Of a stretch of DNA of 62,061 nt, positions 15,904 through 24,539 are shown piece after piece. The stretch covers positions 1-62,061 of the forward strand of contig CANOVJ010000017.1 of assembly GCA_947570615.1 (NCBI GenBank), given 5' to 3'. The translations under genes and the position numbers were made by a program. The notes under the pieces were generated by a model, which worked only from the letters and a program-made list of their open reading frames with translations, was not told the DNA's origin and did no database searches. Source of the DNA: an uncultured Lachnospiraceae bacterium (lineage in GTDB: Bacteria > Bacillota > Clostridia > Lachnospirales > Lachnospiraceae). Within the stretch, counting starts at the first letter, position 1. Every line of letters begins with the position of its first letter.

Positions 15904-17724
15904 ATGAAAAAGAAAGTAGTAAAAAGATTGCTGGCTTTATCCCTGGCAGGGGTTCTGGCAGTGGGCATGTTAGCCGGATGCGGCGGCAGCGACAGCGGCT
16001 CATCCTCCACAGACGGCGCAGAGGCGGCGGACTCGGCTGATTCATCCGACACGGGCTCTGCCGACGCGGCGGATACTTCCGGCGACACGGATGCGGCGGA
16101 TTCTGCGGACGGCGCCGGCGGGGAGAGCACCTTTATTGCAGACCGCACCATCACGGTACAGGCCTATGTGGACGATATCGGATATTATCTTCCCGATGAT
16201 CTTAACAACACCCCTGTGATGCAGAAAATCACCGAGCTCACAGGCATCAAGCTTGACATCAGATATACCCCCGGCGACAGCGACGCCAAGGTGCTGGCTT
16301 CCCAGCTGGCGGCTGGAACCATTCCGGACGTGATTGTCAGCTACCTTGACAACTCCACCAGACCGGAGTTTCCCATCCTTTTAAAGGCGGCAAAGGAAGG
16401 CATGTTTGCGGACGTATCTGAATATATGAAGAATTCCAAAGTATATTCCAGATATTACGAGGATGGGTTCCTGCCCAACGACGCTTATAAGAACATCTCC
16501 TTCCGTGACGACCTGGACGGCGTTTATCTGTGGCAGTTAAACATCGCGGCTGTCGATAACACGCTGGAATGGATACCGGAAGAAGAATATCTGGGCGGAT
16601 TATATATCCAGAAGGCGATCGCCGACGATCTTGGGATCGACGTCATGAACATCCGCACACAGGATGAATTCTATGATCTGCTGGTCAGCATTAAAGAGGG
16701 CGGATACAAGGATGACAACGGTAACGATGTATATCCCTTAGGACCCAAATTCTGGGGCGGCTCCATGGACAGTATCGACTACGTGGTTCCGGGCTTTAAG
16801 TGGGGCGTGAGCCAGGATTACAACATCGACGACGAGGGCCATGTAAGACACGAGGCCGAGATGGACACCATCTACGACGAGATCAATTACGTGAGGAAGC
16901 TCCTGAATGAAGGGCTGATGAATCCCGAGTTCTTTACCATGGATTCCACCCGCGCGGAGGAGGTATGCAAAAATAAAAACTCCGCAATCATCGCCGACGT
17001 ACACAATTACCAGGATATCATTTATATGAGCGACGACTGGGTTCCGTTAGGACCTCTGAACGATATCTCCGGAGATAACAAAGATGTTACCCACGGGAAA
17101 ACCGGACGCGGCTGTATGGCAATCTCCGCAGAGGCTGAAAATCCGGAAGAAATTTTCGCATTCTTTGACTGGCTCAGCACCGTGGAAGGACAGCTCATTG
17201 CCCAGTACGGCGTTGAGGGCGTCAGCTTCGACATGGTTGACGGCAAGCCCGTTCTCAAGGATGAAGTTCTCAAGGCCATCGATGAAAACAATACCGATTA
17301 TCTGATCAACGAGATCGGAGCTGCTTTCGGCGGCGTAGCCAACTATTTCTTTACCTTCTGTATTACAAACGTTGACAACATTAACAACTTTGGCGAATCC
17401 CGTCCGGGCGCATCGGCCGGCACGGCCTACTCCAGAAGTGTGGAGATCGCAACGGACTACGCGAGGGAAAAGAAGCTGGTTCCCGGACTTAACGCATCCG
17501 CTTATCTGTCCGCGGACGAATTATCTGCCGTAAAGACCCAGATGGATCTCCTCAACTGGGATGAAGTGCTGACACAGGCCTTCTTCGCCAAGACAGACGA
17601 CGAAGTAAAGAATATCATAGAATCCTTCCGTGCGCAGTTGAAGGCGGCGGGAATCGAACAGTTTGAGGAATACGTAGAGAATATTTATAAGGAAGATCCT
17701 GAAGCTGTTAATTTCTATCATTAA
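15904..17724 (+). CDS. Extracellular solute-binding lipoprotein, LplA-type
   Basis: A 606-residue substrate-capture protein. The N-terminus has a lysine-rich start, a hydrophobic core and the lipobox MLAGC at about residue 25, followed by a ~50-residue low-complexity Ser/Asp/Ala linker that would extend it from the membrane. The remainder is a family-1-type binding fold, with Trp- and Tyr-rich stretches such as KFWGGSMDSIDYVVPGFKW expected at a sugar site. GGAGG precedes the ATG. It is placed between the two permease genes rather than after them, and is followed by a strong stem-loop that may raise its mRNA level. Substrate is unknown. Confidence 0.9.
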   Translation: MKKKVVKRLLALSLAGVLAVGMLAGCGGSDSGSSSTDGAEAADSADSSDTGSADAADTSGDTDAADSADGAGGESTFIADRTITVQAYVDDIGYYLPDDLNNTPVMQKITELTGIKLDIRYTPGDSDAKVLASQLAAGTIPDVIVSYLDNSTRPEFPILLKAAKEGMFADVSEYMKNSKVYSRYYEDGFLPNDAYKNISFRDDLDGVYLWQLNIAAVDNTLEWIPEEEYLGGLYIQKAIADDLGIDVMNIRTQDEFYDLLVSIKEGGYKDDNGNDVYPLGPKFWGGSMDSIDYVVPGFKWGVSQDYNIDDEGHVRHEAEMDTIYDEINYVRKLLNEGLMNPEFFTMDSTRAEEVCKNKNSAIIADVHNYQDIIYMSDDWVPLGPLNDISGDNKDVTHGKTGRGCMAISAEAENPEEIFAFFDWLSTVEGQLIAQYGVEGVSFDMVDGKPVLKDEVLKAIDENNTDYLINEIGAAFGGVANYFFTFCITNVDNINNFGESRPGASAGTAYSRSVEIATDYAREKKLVPGLNASAYLSADELSAVKTQMDLLNWDEVLTQAFFAKTDDEVKNIIESFRAQLKAAGIEQFEEYVENIYKEDPEAVNFYH

Positions 17725-17730
17725 GAAGAC

Positions 17731-17750
17731 GGGGCGGCTTCTGCCGCCCC
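17731..17750 (+). other. Intercistronic stem-loop after the binding-protein gene
   Basis: GGGGCGGC (17731-17738) pairs with GCCGCCCC (17743-17750) around TTCT. No T-run follows, so it probably protects the upstream lipoprotein mRNA or partly attenuates the downstream permease. Confidence 0.6.
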
Positions 17751-17778
17751 ACGCAATAACCAGGAAAGGATTAAGGCT

Positions 17779-18696
17779 ATGAGCACAACTAAGACTCACC
17801 ATAATAAAATTAAAGTAAATCGTGTGGACCGCCTGATTCAGTTTATCATTTACCTGATCATTATATTATTGTGTCTGATGATCCTCCTTCCCTGCCTGAA
17901 TGTGCTCGTGTTATCGTTTAACGACGGTAAGGATGCCGCCCGCGGCGGCATCTGGTTCTGGCCAAGGGAGTTTACCCTTGACAACTTTAAGGAAGTGTTC
18001 CATGATGGAAGCATCATGGACGCTTACGGAATCAGTATTGCCCGTACCGTGATCGGAACCTTTTTAAGCCTTCTGATCACCACGATGGCCGGTTTTGCGT
18101 TAAAGCAGAAGGATCTGCCGGGAAACAAGCTTCTGACTGTGCTGATCACATTTACCATGTTGTTCGGCGGCGGTATGATCCCTACCTATATTCAGTACAA
18201 TAATCTGCACCTTTTAAACTCCTTCTGGGTTTATGTGGTTCCCAGCCTGGTAAGCGTCACGTACCTTCTGATGGTGCGGACCTTCTTCGAGGGGATTCCG
18301 GACAGCCTGGAGGAATCGGCGAAGCTGGACGGCTGCGGGTACTTCAAGGTCTATACCACCATCATGCTTCCCTTAAGTAAGCCGGTAATCGCGGTTGTCG
18401 GGCTGTATACAGCGGTAAATCACTGGAACGACTGGTTTGCCGGGGCTTTCTATATGAACGATCCGTCCAAGTGGCCGGTGCAGACCGTGCTCCAGAACAT
18501 GCTGACAAAGGCAATGAGCGCACAGCAGGAAATCACCAGCGTCTCACAGGCGCTGGCGCAGGGCGCAAAATCCACCACCACAGACTCTCTGAAGATGGCG
18601 GCGGTGGTAGTAACTACGGTACCGATTCTGTGTATCTATCCTTTTATACAGAAATACTTCGCACAGGGCGCTATGATCGGCGCAGTAAAGGGATAA
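17779..18696 (+). CDS. ABC transporter permease, LplC/YtcP-type
   Basis: A 305-residue second permease of the same importer. The first helix is FIIYLIIILLCLMILLPC and about six helices are visible. The EAA-type loop reads LEESAKLDGCGYFKVYTTIMLPLSKP. The C-terminal FIQKYFAQGAMIGAVKG is characteristic of the MalG-like family. AAGGA precedes the ATG. It follows the binding-protein gene after 54 bp containing a stem-loop. A second stem-loop (18699-18717) begins three bases after its stop codon. Confidence 0.92.
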   Translation: MSTTKTHHNKIKVNRVDRLIQFIIYLIIILLCLMILLPCLNVLVLSFNDGKDAARGGIWFWPREFTLDNFKEVFHDGSIMDAYGISIARTVIGTFLSLLITTMAGFALKQKDLPGNKLLTVLITFTMLFGGGMIPTYIQYNNLHLLNSFWVYVVPSLVSVTYLLMVRTFFEGIPDSLEESAKLDGCGYFKVYTTIMLPLSKPVIAVVGLYTAVNHWNDWFAGAFYMNDPSKWPVQTVLQNMLTKAMSAQQEITSVSQALAQGAKSTTTDSLKMAAVVVTTVPILCIYPFIQKYFAQGAMIGAVKG

Positions 18697-18698
18697 TA

Positions 18699-18717
18699 CT
18701 GTGAAAATATTTCACAG
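18699..18717 (+). other. Stem-loop just after the permease stop codon
   Basis: CTGTGAAA pairs with TTTCACAG around ATA. There is no T-run. It is one of a series of stem-loops placed at or next to stop codons in this region. Confidence 0.5.
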
Positions 18718-18824
18718 GCGAATTTGTGCCTGCGGCCCAAATATCGCGGGCAGTGAAAAGGCATGGTTAATTTTATAACAAATCCGGGAGCACTCATGCT
18801 CCACTGACTGCTCTCATGTTAACA

Positions 18825-18875
18825 AAAGGCTGCCGCATTGAGATGGAATATTCATTCTGGTGCGACAGCCTTTTT
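18825..18875 (+). terminator. Intrinsic terminator of the importer operon
   Basis: GGCTGCCGCA (18828-18837) pairs with TGCGACAGCC (18861-18870) with one mismatch, followed by TTTTT and preceded by AAAA. It lies just before the kinase ribosome site and probably lets only part of the transcription through to the downstream catabolic genes. Confidence 0.75.
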
Positions 18876-18898
18876 GACGGAAAGGGGATGGAATTTTT

Positions 18899-19840
18899 AT
18901 GAATCAGAAAAAATGGGATGTTTATGTTTACGGGGACGTGAACATCGATATCGTGATTCCGGGCGTGGAAAAATTCCCCGAGCCGGGACAGGAGGAGGAG
19001 GTCCCGGTTATGGAAACCTTCGTGGGCGGAGGATCCGCCCTGTTTGCCCTGGGGATCGGGAAGCTCGGCCTTCGGCCTGTTTTTCAGGGGGAGATCGGGG
19101 ACGACTGCTACGGGGAGTTTATCCGCCGGAAGTTTAGGGAGGGCAATGTGGATCAGAGTCTTCTGAGAACCAGCTCCACTGAGAAAACCGGCATTTCCTT
19201 AAGCTTCACCAACGAGCACGACAGATGCTTCCTCTCTTACCGGGGAACGAACGCGAAGATACGCATCGAGGAGGTGGATCTTGCGCAGGCGGCGCAGGCC
19301 TCCCACATCCATGTTACAGGATATGCCGGCGAGGCCAACCATGATTCCTACCTGAAATTTTTGAAAAAGGTAAAGGCGGATACCGGCGCCAGCGTCTCCT
19401 TCGATGTAGGATGGGATCCCACCGGGGTGTGGAAACCGGAAATTTATGAGCTGTTCCCCTTTATTGACATTTTATTTATGAACCAGACCGAGGCGGCCCA
19501 CTACAGCCGTATGTCCTCCCCCCAGGAGACGGCGGCCGACTTCGCCAGACACTGCGGGACCTCTGTCATCAAGATGGGGAAAATGGGTTCCATCGCCGCC
19601 AGGGGCTCCGGTCAGTATCGGGCGGCTTCCTGTCAGGTGGAGGCGGTGGATACCACAGGCGCAGGCGATTCCTTCAACGCAGGCTTTATCTACGGCTTCC
19701 TGAAAGGAAAAAGCGTGGAGGAGTGCCTTAAGTGCGGGAACGGCTGCGGCGCGCTGTCCGTGACGGCCCTGGGCGGAAATACGGGCTTTCCGGATGAAAG
19801 GCGGCTGATGGAATTTATTGCTGCCCAGGACAGGCTATGA
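18899..19840 (+). CDS. PfkB/ribokinase-family carbohydrate kinase
   Basis: A 313-residue cytosolic sugar kinase. GDVNIDIVIPGV and the glycine-rich FVGGGSALFALGIGKLG near residue 40 form the N-terminal signature, and AVDTTGAGDSFNAGFIYGFL near residue 255 is the ATP-binding anion-hole signature with the catalytic Asp (GAGDSF). It would phosphorylate a sugar brought in by the importer. Its immediate neighbour is a GH4 glycosidase, many of which require 6-phosphorylated substrates, so the kinase could act on the disaccharide before cleavage or on the released sugar after it. AAAGGGGA precedes the ATG. Confidence 0.9.
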   Translation: MNQKKWDVYVYGDVNIDIVIPGVEKFPEPGQEEEVPVMETFVGGGSALFALGIGKLGLRPVFQGEIGDDCYGEFIRRKFREGNVDQSLLRTSSTEKTGISLSFTNEHDRCFLSYRGTNAKIRIEEVDLAQAAQASHIHVTGYAGEANHDSYLKFLKKVKADTGASVSFDVGWDPTGVWKPEIYELFPFIDILFMNQTEAAHYSRMSSPQETAADFARHCGTSVIKMGKMGSIAARGSGQYRAASCQVEAVDTTGAGDSFNAGFIYGFLKGKSVEECLKCGNGCGALSVTALGGNTGFPDERRLMEFIAAQDRL

Positions 19841-19892
19841 TGGACAAATTTTGATTTGAGCGCCCGCCTCGGGCGGGCAGATGGGAGTAAAA

Positions 19893-21251
19893 ATGAAAAT
19901 TACAGTAATTGGCGGCGCAGGCGTGCGCACGGTTATCTTTATCAACGGTCTCTTAAAGAGATACAGAAAGCTGCATATCGACGAGGTGGTTCTCTATGAC
20001 ATTCAGGAGGAAAAGCAGCGAGTCATCGAAAGGCTCTGCCGCCATGTGGTGGACAGAAAGCAGGAGGCCTTAAAGGTGCGGGCCGAATCCGATCCGGTGG
20101 CGGCCATCACAGGGGCGGATTATATCGTCACCACCCTTCGGGTGGGCGGCGATCACTCGCGGGTGGTGGACGAAACCATCGCTCTCGATCTCGGGGTGAT
20201 CGGGCAGGAAACCACCGGGGTGGGCGGTTTTTCCATGGCGGTGAGAACCATTCCGGTACTGAAGCAATACTGCGAGCTGATTAAAAAGCACGCGCCGAAT
20301 GCCTGGATCTTCAACTTTACCAATCCCTCCGGGCTGGTGACGCAGGCCCTGCGCAGTGCGGGATACGACCGCATCATCGGGATCTGCGACGCCCCGAGCA
20401 GCACCAAATTCCGCATGGCGCGGGATCTGGGCGTAACGGAGGACGAGCTGTACGTGGAGTTCTTCGGATTAAATCACCTCTCCTGGATTCGCAGCGTGAA
20501 GAAAAGGGGCGAGGAGATTCTTCCGGATCTGCTCGCGGACGACGCCTTTTTGAAGGGGGTACAGGAGTTTTCCATGTTTGACCCGGAGCTGCTGCGCTCC
20601 ATTGGCTTTCTGCCCAACGAGTACCTTTACTATTACTATCACCGCGAAAAGGCGCTGGCCAATATCCTCGCCTCCGGGGCTACCAGGGGGAAGACCATTG
20701 AGACGGTCAACCGGCAGATGATGGAGGAATTACAACAAACCGATATCGACGCCGACCCGGAAGGGGCGCTGCAGATCTTCCTGTATTACATGCAGATTCG
20801 GGAAAATTCCTATATGAGTATCGAATCCGGGCTGGAAAAGCGCCCTCTGCTTAAAAAGGGCGAGCTGGAGGTACCGGACGGTATGGGCTATGCCGGAGTG
20901 ATGCTGGACTGTATCGAGGGTATGCAGAGCAGGGAAGGAAAATATCTGGTGCTCTCCGTGGAAAATAACGGAAGCATCCCCGGCCTTAAGGATAACGATG
21001 TGATCGAAACCACCTGTCTGGTGTCCTGCGACGGAATCAGGCCGGTCAAGGTCCAGGATGTGCCGGAGCACTGCTATCTGCTCATGCGCATGATCAAAAT
21101 GTATGAAAAGCTCACCGTGGAGGCCATCGATACCCATTCCCGGGAAACCGCGGTGAAAGCCCTGATGCTGCATCCTCTGGTGAATTCTTATTCTCTGGCA
21201 AAGGCGCTGGTGGAAAAATACGACGAGGTGTATGGAGGGATTTTCCGGTAA
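19893..21251 (+). CDS. Glycoside hydrolase family 4 (6-phospho-beta-glucosidase-like)
   Basis: A 452-residue NAD- and metal-dependent glycosidase. The Rossmann motif ITVIGGAGVRT is at the N-terminus, the metal-site Cys lies in GICDAPSS (C165), and the second ligand in GLNHLSWI (H195). FLPNEYLYYYYHRE resembles the YLRYYY segment of 6-phospho-beta-glucosidases. The Cys motif C-D-A-P differs from C-N-x-P of known beta-6-phospho enzymes and C-D-M-P of alpha-6-phospho enzymes, so specificity is open. An ATG at 19881 has no ribosome site; GGGAG lies 5 bases before the ATG at 19893. A GC stem-loop at 19862-19878 precedes it. It sits 12 bp before the aminopeptidase gene. Confidence 0.85.
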   Translation: MKITVIGGAGVRTVIFINGLLKRYRKLHIDEVVLYDIQEEKQRVIERLCRHVVDRKQEALKVRAESDPVAAITGADYIVTTLRVGGDHSRVVDETIALDLGVIGQETTGVGGFSMAVRTIPVLKQYCELIKKHAPNAWIFNFTNPSGLVTQALRSAGYDRIIGICDAPSSTKFRMARDLGVTEDELYVEFFGLNHLSWIRSVKKRGEEILPDLLADDAFLKGVQEFSMFDPELLRSIGFLPNEYLYYYYHREKALANILASGATRGKTIETVNRQMMEELQQTDIDADPEGALQIFLYYMQIRENSYMSIESGLEKRPLLKKGELEVPDGMGYAGVMLDCIEGMQSREGKYLVLSVENNGSIPGLKDNDVIETTCLVSCDGIRPVKVQDVPEHCYLLMRMIKMYEKLTVEAIDTHSRETAVKALMLHPLVNSYSLAKALVEKYDEVYGGIFR

Positions 21252-21263
21252 GGAGGTGTCGCT

Positions 21264-22595
21264 ATGAAGGTTCTGATCAGGCCCTGTGCGGATACGAACA
21301 GGAAAACCGTCTCCTGTCCCCGAAATATCATGGGGAATATGTCGGATTATACTGCCTTTTTCAGAAAGCTTGGGAAAAATGAACGCGAAGGGTGTCAGAT
21401 TCTCTTTGAGGATTCTCAACCACAGGAGCAGCTGCAACCTGCCGTATCCGCCCTGTATGACGGCGCTTACCGTTTCTCAAAGGATGCTCTGCGCGCTCTG
21501 GAATCCTCCCAGATCTACCGGCAGCGGGACGCCCTGTCGGATTACGGGGAAGGGGAATTTATCTTCATCCTTCCCGATTGCGGACAGGCACAGCAGGACG
21601 CTGTCCGTCAGGGAGCCATGCAGGGGATCTGCCGTGGCCATGCGCGTACCCTGGGAAATCTCCCAAACAATTATCTGCACACAGAGGATCTGGCGGCCTA
21701 CGCCGTCTCCCTGTCCGGGGAGCTGGGAATCTCCTGTCAGGTTCTGAGAGAGAGGGAGCTGCAGGAGATGGGATGCGGCGGGATTCTTGCGGTATCCCGG
21801 GGGAATCCCTCCCAGGCGGCCATGGCGGTTCTTCGCTATCAGGGCGGCGGGGAGGGCGACGCTCCCCTGGCCCTGGTGGGAAAGGGGCTGATGTTTGACT
21901 CCGGCGGCTACCATCTGAAATCCATCGACGGCATGAAGGGAATGAAATACGATATGTGCGGCGCCGCCGGGGTGCTGGAAGCCATGGAGCTTCTGGTCAG
22001 GAGAGGGGTCAGGAAAAACCTGATCGCCGTCCTGGCGCTGGCAGAGAACGTGATCAGCCCCGAGGCCGTGAAGATGGGCGACGTGATCACTACTCTGGCC
22101 GGAAAAACCGTTGAAATCTACAACACGGACGCGGAAGGCCGCCTGGCGCTGGCCGACGGCATTACCTGGGCCCAGAAGCAGGGAGCCCACCTGGTAATCG
22201 ACCTGGCCACTCTGACCTGCTCTGCCCAGGCCGCCCTTGGGGATTCTTTCACAGGACTCTTTGTCAACGACGGGGAGACCTGTAAACAATGGGAGGACGC
22301 CGCCGGGAAAACCGGAGAAAAGTTCTGGCGTCTTCCCCTGGATCCCTCCTACCACCGACAGCTTGAATGGTCCATCTGCGCGGACTTCGCCAATTATGCG
22401 CCCGGAAAGGGCGGCGGGGCCAGCGTTGCCGCATGCTTCCTGGAAAAGTTCCTGGAGGAAGGGACGAAATGGATTCACCTGGATATGGTAGGCCCCTCAG
22501 TGATCCGCTCCGAGACAGACGAGATGGCGGAGGGAGCCAGCGGAGTATGTATCCACACCATACTGGCGTTTATCGAGGCGTCAGGCGCGCCCTGA
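21264..22595 (+). CDS. Leucyl aminopeptidase family (M17) metallopeptidase
   Basis: A 443-residue cytosolic aminopeptidase. The di-metal site is intact: K207 and D212 in VGKGLMFDSGG, D230 in MKYDMCGAA, and D289 and E291 with R293 in the signature NTDAEGRL. The N-terminal ~150 residues are divergent and relatively short compared with PepA. GGAGG precedes the ATG and the gene starts 12 bp after the GH4 stop, so they are co-transcribed. An aminopeptidase inside a glycosidase operon suggests that the imported substrate carries amino acids or peptides. A stem-loop covers its stop codon. Confidence 0.9.
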   Translation: MKVLIRPCADTNRKTVSCPRNIMGNMSDYTAFFRKLGKNEREGCQILFEDSQPQEQLQPAVSALYDGAYRFSKDALRALESSQIYRQRDALSDYGEGEFIFILPDCGQAQQDAVRQGAMQGICRGHARTLGNLPNNYLHTEDLAAYAVSLSGELGISCQVLRERELQEMGCGGILAVSRGNPSQAAMAVLRYQGGGEGDAPLALVGKGLMFDSGGYHLKSIDGMKGMKYDMCGAAGVLEAMELLVRRGVRKNLIAVLALAENVISPEAVKMGDVITTLAGKTVEIYNTDAEGRLALADGITWAQKQGAHLVIDLATLTCSAQAALGDSFTGLFVNDGETCKQWEDAAGKTGEKFWRLPLDPSYHRQLEWSICADFANYAPGKGGGASVAACFLEKFLEEGTKWIHLDMVGPSVIRSETDEMAEGASGVCIHTILAFIEASGAP

Positions 22596-22607
22596 ACGGG
22601 TCAGGGC
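22589..22607 (+). other. Stem-loop spanning the aminopeptidase stop codon
   Basis: GCCCTGA (22589-22595) pairs with TCAGGGC (22601-22607) around ACGGG. The stop codon is inside the stem. No T-run follows. Confidence 0.5.
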
Positions 22608-22640
22608 CGTTTATCATCTAACAAGAAAAAGGAGAACTGA

Positions 22641-24221
22641 ATGAATTTTACTTTTGACGGCAGCCTCTCAAGAGAGGTGCTTGAAAACTATTTATCCCGC
22701 TCAGTGACGGCCGCAGGGCTTATTGAGAGCGATACTCTGGAGGACGATCTGCGCGCCATCGCCAATCTGGGCGTAAAGTTTCTCGGAAGAGCCTCCGGGA
22801 TCTGGTATATGACCATGGACGACGAGGAGCACTTCCGCCTCTCTGCAAGGCTGGCCGAGAAGGTACACCGGCAGGATCCCGAGATCATCCTCCAGGCCTG
22901 TGTGTTTGAGTGGATTGTGGAGCGGATGAACGAGATCCGTATCCCCGCCTATGTGTTTGAGGCCTTCGGCCTTCCCGTGCAGGAGCGGTGTTTTCGCCTG
23001 GAGGACGCTCTGTTTGCTGACCGGAGCATCCGCTATCACGGTCTGCGGGACAATGATCCTGCCAGAAGCGGCGGAATTCCCGACCTGTCCGGAACGGAAG
23101 CCAGAATGTGGTTCTATTACCGGGCCACCCGCTACATTGACTGCGGCTATGAGGCCCTGCATATGGGACAGGTGCATCTCTACTCCGCAGGGGACCGGGG
23201 AATGGCCAAAACCTCCGAGCTCTTTCAGATGATCCGGGAGTACGCCCGCATTCACGCAAGGCGGCATAAGGTTCTCCTGGATGCCCACACCCACGGGGTC
23301 AATATCCGCGGGAAGCTGATGTTTGACTACCACGCCATGCCCTTTACCCGGGTTCCGCTTCTGGACGTTCCCGGTGAGGAGCTGGTTCTGGTGCGGGAGG
23401 GCTACAGCGAGGGCGGCGAGAATCCCAACGGCTGGTCCGCCGACACCATGCCCTACCTCATGGAGTTTGACAACTGGGGCGGCCTGGTAGTGGATGACCG
23501 GGAGTCTTATTCCCGTGACGTGCTTGCCTGGCAGGACTGGTGGGGATATGATCAGATTGCCTGGTTTGCCAACCAGCCCGAGGAGAGCCGGAACCATTTC
23601 CTGGAATACACCTACAAATGGACGGAGATCAACAATCCCAACGCCTACTTCGAACTCCCCTTCCGCCGGATGCTGAGTGACGGGGCTCTCACCATGCGGC
23701 GTATGGACAACGGTCAGACAGACCGGCAGACGAATTATCAGATCAACGAACCCGGCCCCGACTGTCCCATGGGCTTTGGACAGGAGCACATCGCCAGAAA
23801 GCTCTGGCAATCGGGGCATGCGCTGCGGGAGAAGGCCGCCAATCCGGAAATGCTCATCCGCTACGGCGCGGAAAATGTCTATGATGAGGAGACCGGCTTA
23901 AAGCTTCCGGAAAAAATCGTGGTGTACGGCAGTTTTCAGGCCCATGTGGGGGCTATTAAGAACGACTCCAACAGCGAGTTGACGCGAATGTATTATATCG
24001 GGGACAACACCTACACCCTGTCCGTGATCATGCCCTACGCCGGAACCTATGATTTTTCCATTTCTACCTATGGAACCCTCTCGGCCACCTATCAGGACGA
24101 CGGGTATCCCCGGAGCGGTTCGGGCAACAAGAGCTTTTTCACCACCGTCAGGGATAACACGGTGGTGCGGTTCCGCTACCGGTTCATTACCCATGAGGTG
24201 ACGGTGGAACTGTTTGAGTAA
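22641..24221 (+). CDS. Uncharacterised protein, 526 aa, possible glycosidase-like
   Basis: I recognise no family. There is no signal peptide or membrane helix. The first ~430 residues alternate helices with aromatic strands and contain conserved-looking acidic and aromatic segments (MWFYYRATRYIDCGYEALHMGQVHL, split here as RATRYIDCGYEALHMGQ; LLDAHTHGVN; MEFDNWGG; WQDWWGYDQIAWFANQ; YTYKWTEINNPNAYFELPFR), a style common in TIM-barrel sugar hydrolases. The last ~90 residues look like a beta-sandwich with YAGTYDFSISTYGT. AAAAAGGAG lies 7 bases before the ATG. It is the last gene of the kinase/GH4/aminopeptidase unit (45-bp gap). A carbohydrate-active role is inference from context and residue style only. 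Confidence 0.8.
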   Translation: MNFTFDGSLSREVLENYLSRSVTAAGLIESDTLEDDLRAIANLGVKFLGRASGIWYMTMDDEEHFRLSARLAEKVHRQDPEIILQACVFEWIVERMNEIRIPAYVFEAFGLPVQERCFRLEDALFADRSIRYHGLRDNDPARSGGIPDLSGTEARMWFYYRATRYIDCGYEALHMGQVHLYSAGDRGMAKTSELFQMIREYARIHARRHKVLLDAHTHGVNIRGKLMFDYHAMPFTRVPLLDVPGEELVLVREGYSEGGENPNGWSADTMPYLMEFDNWGGLVVDDRESYSRDVLAWQDWWGYDQIAWFANQPEESRNHFLEYTYKWTEINNPNAYFELPFRRMLSDGALTMRRMDNGQTDRQTNYQINEPGPDCPMGFGQEHIARKLWQSGHALREKAANPEMLIRYGAENVYDEETGLKLPEKIVVYGSFQAHVGAIKNDSNSELTRMYYIGDNTYTLSVIMPYAGTYDFSISTYGTLSATYQDDGYPRSGSGNKSFFTTVRDNTVVRFRYRFITHEVTVELFE

Positions 24222-24232
24222 GGGGCCATGAT

Positions 24233-24261
24233 CGAGCAGGAAGAGCCATCTTCCCTGCTCG
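24233..24261 (+). other. Stem-loop at the 3-prime end of the catabolic operon
   Basis: CGAGCAGG (24233-24240) pairs with CCTGCTCG (24254-24261), with an inner AAGA/TCTT extension and one bulged C. It precedes the main terminator at 24317-24364. Confidence 0.5.
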
Positions 24262-24316
24262 CCGCGCGGCCCGCATGCTGCCCTGGCGGCAAACTTCCAA
24301 TTGCGGGCCTGCGCAC

Positions 24317-24364
24317 AAAAAGAGAGCGGATGAACCTGTCCTGTTTCATCCGCTCTCTGATTTT
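24317..24364. terminator. Bidirectional terminator before rubredoxin
   Basis: A perfect 14-bp stem pairs 24321-24334 with 24345-24358. A-tract and T-tract flanks allow function in both directions between the convergent operon end and the rubredoxin gene. Confidence 0.85.
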
Positions 24365-24365
24365 C

Positions 24366-24539
24366 TCAGTTATAGTTGTTAATGCAGGGCTGGAACATGC
24401 TCTTGTTCACACCGCATAAGGGACAGCACCAGTCATCCGGCAGATCCTCGAAAGCTGTTCCCGGAGCGATTCCGTGCTCGGGATCTCCTTTTTCAGGGTC
24501 ATAGGTATACCCACAGGGATTACAAAAATATTTCTGCAT
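24366..24539 (-). CDS. Rubredoxin
   Basis: A 57-residue one-iron electron carrier. The two iron-binding pairs are FCNPCG (C6, C9) and CCPLCGV (C39, C42), with the family's [14 protein letters not shown] and AFEDLPDDW segments between them. The frame is open to 24620, but GGAAAGGAG precedes the ATG at 24539 and this gives the standard rubredoxin length. It passes electrons to rubrerythrin-type peroxidases in anaerobes; a rubrerythrin gene lies about 270 bp away on the same strand, separated by a terminator. Confidence 0.95.
   Translation of the reverse strand: MQKYFCNPCGYTYDPEKGDPEHGIAPGTAFEDLPDDWCCPLCGVNKSMFQPCINNYN

Noticed and set aside
16010-16130. Repetitive GC-rich tract in the solute-binding protein gene considered as a repeat or CRISPR-like array
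   Set aside because: It encodes the low-complexity Ser/Asp/Ala linker after the lipobox; there are no regularly spaced identical repeats.
24228-24419. 63-codon plus-strand frame after the 526-aa gene
   Set aside because: It spans a stem-loop and the bidirectional terminator and enters the rubredoxin gene antisense; no ribosome site.
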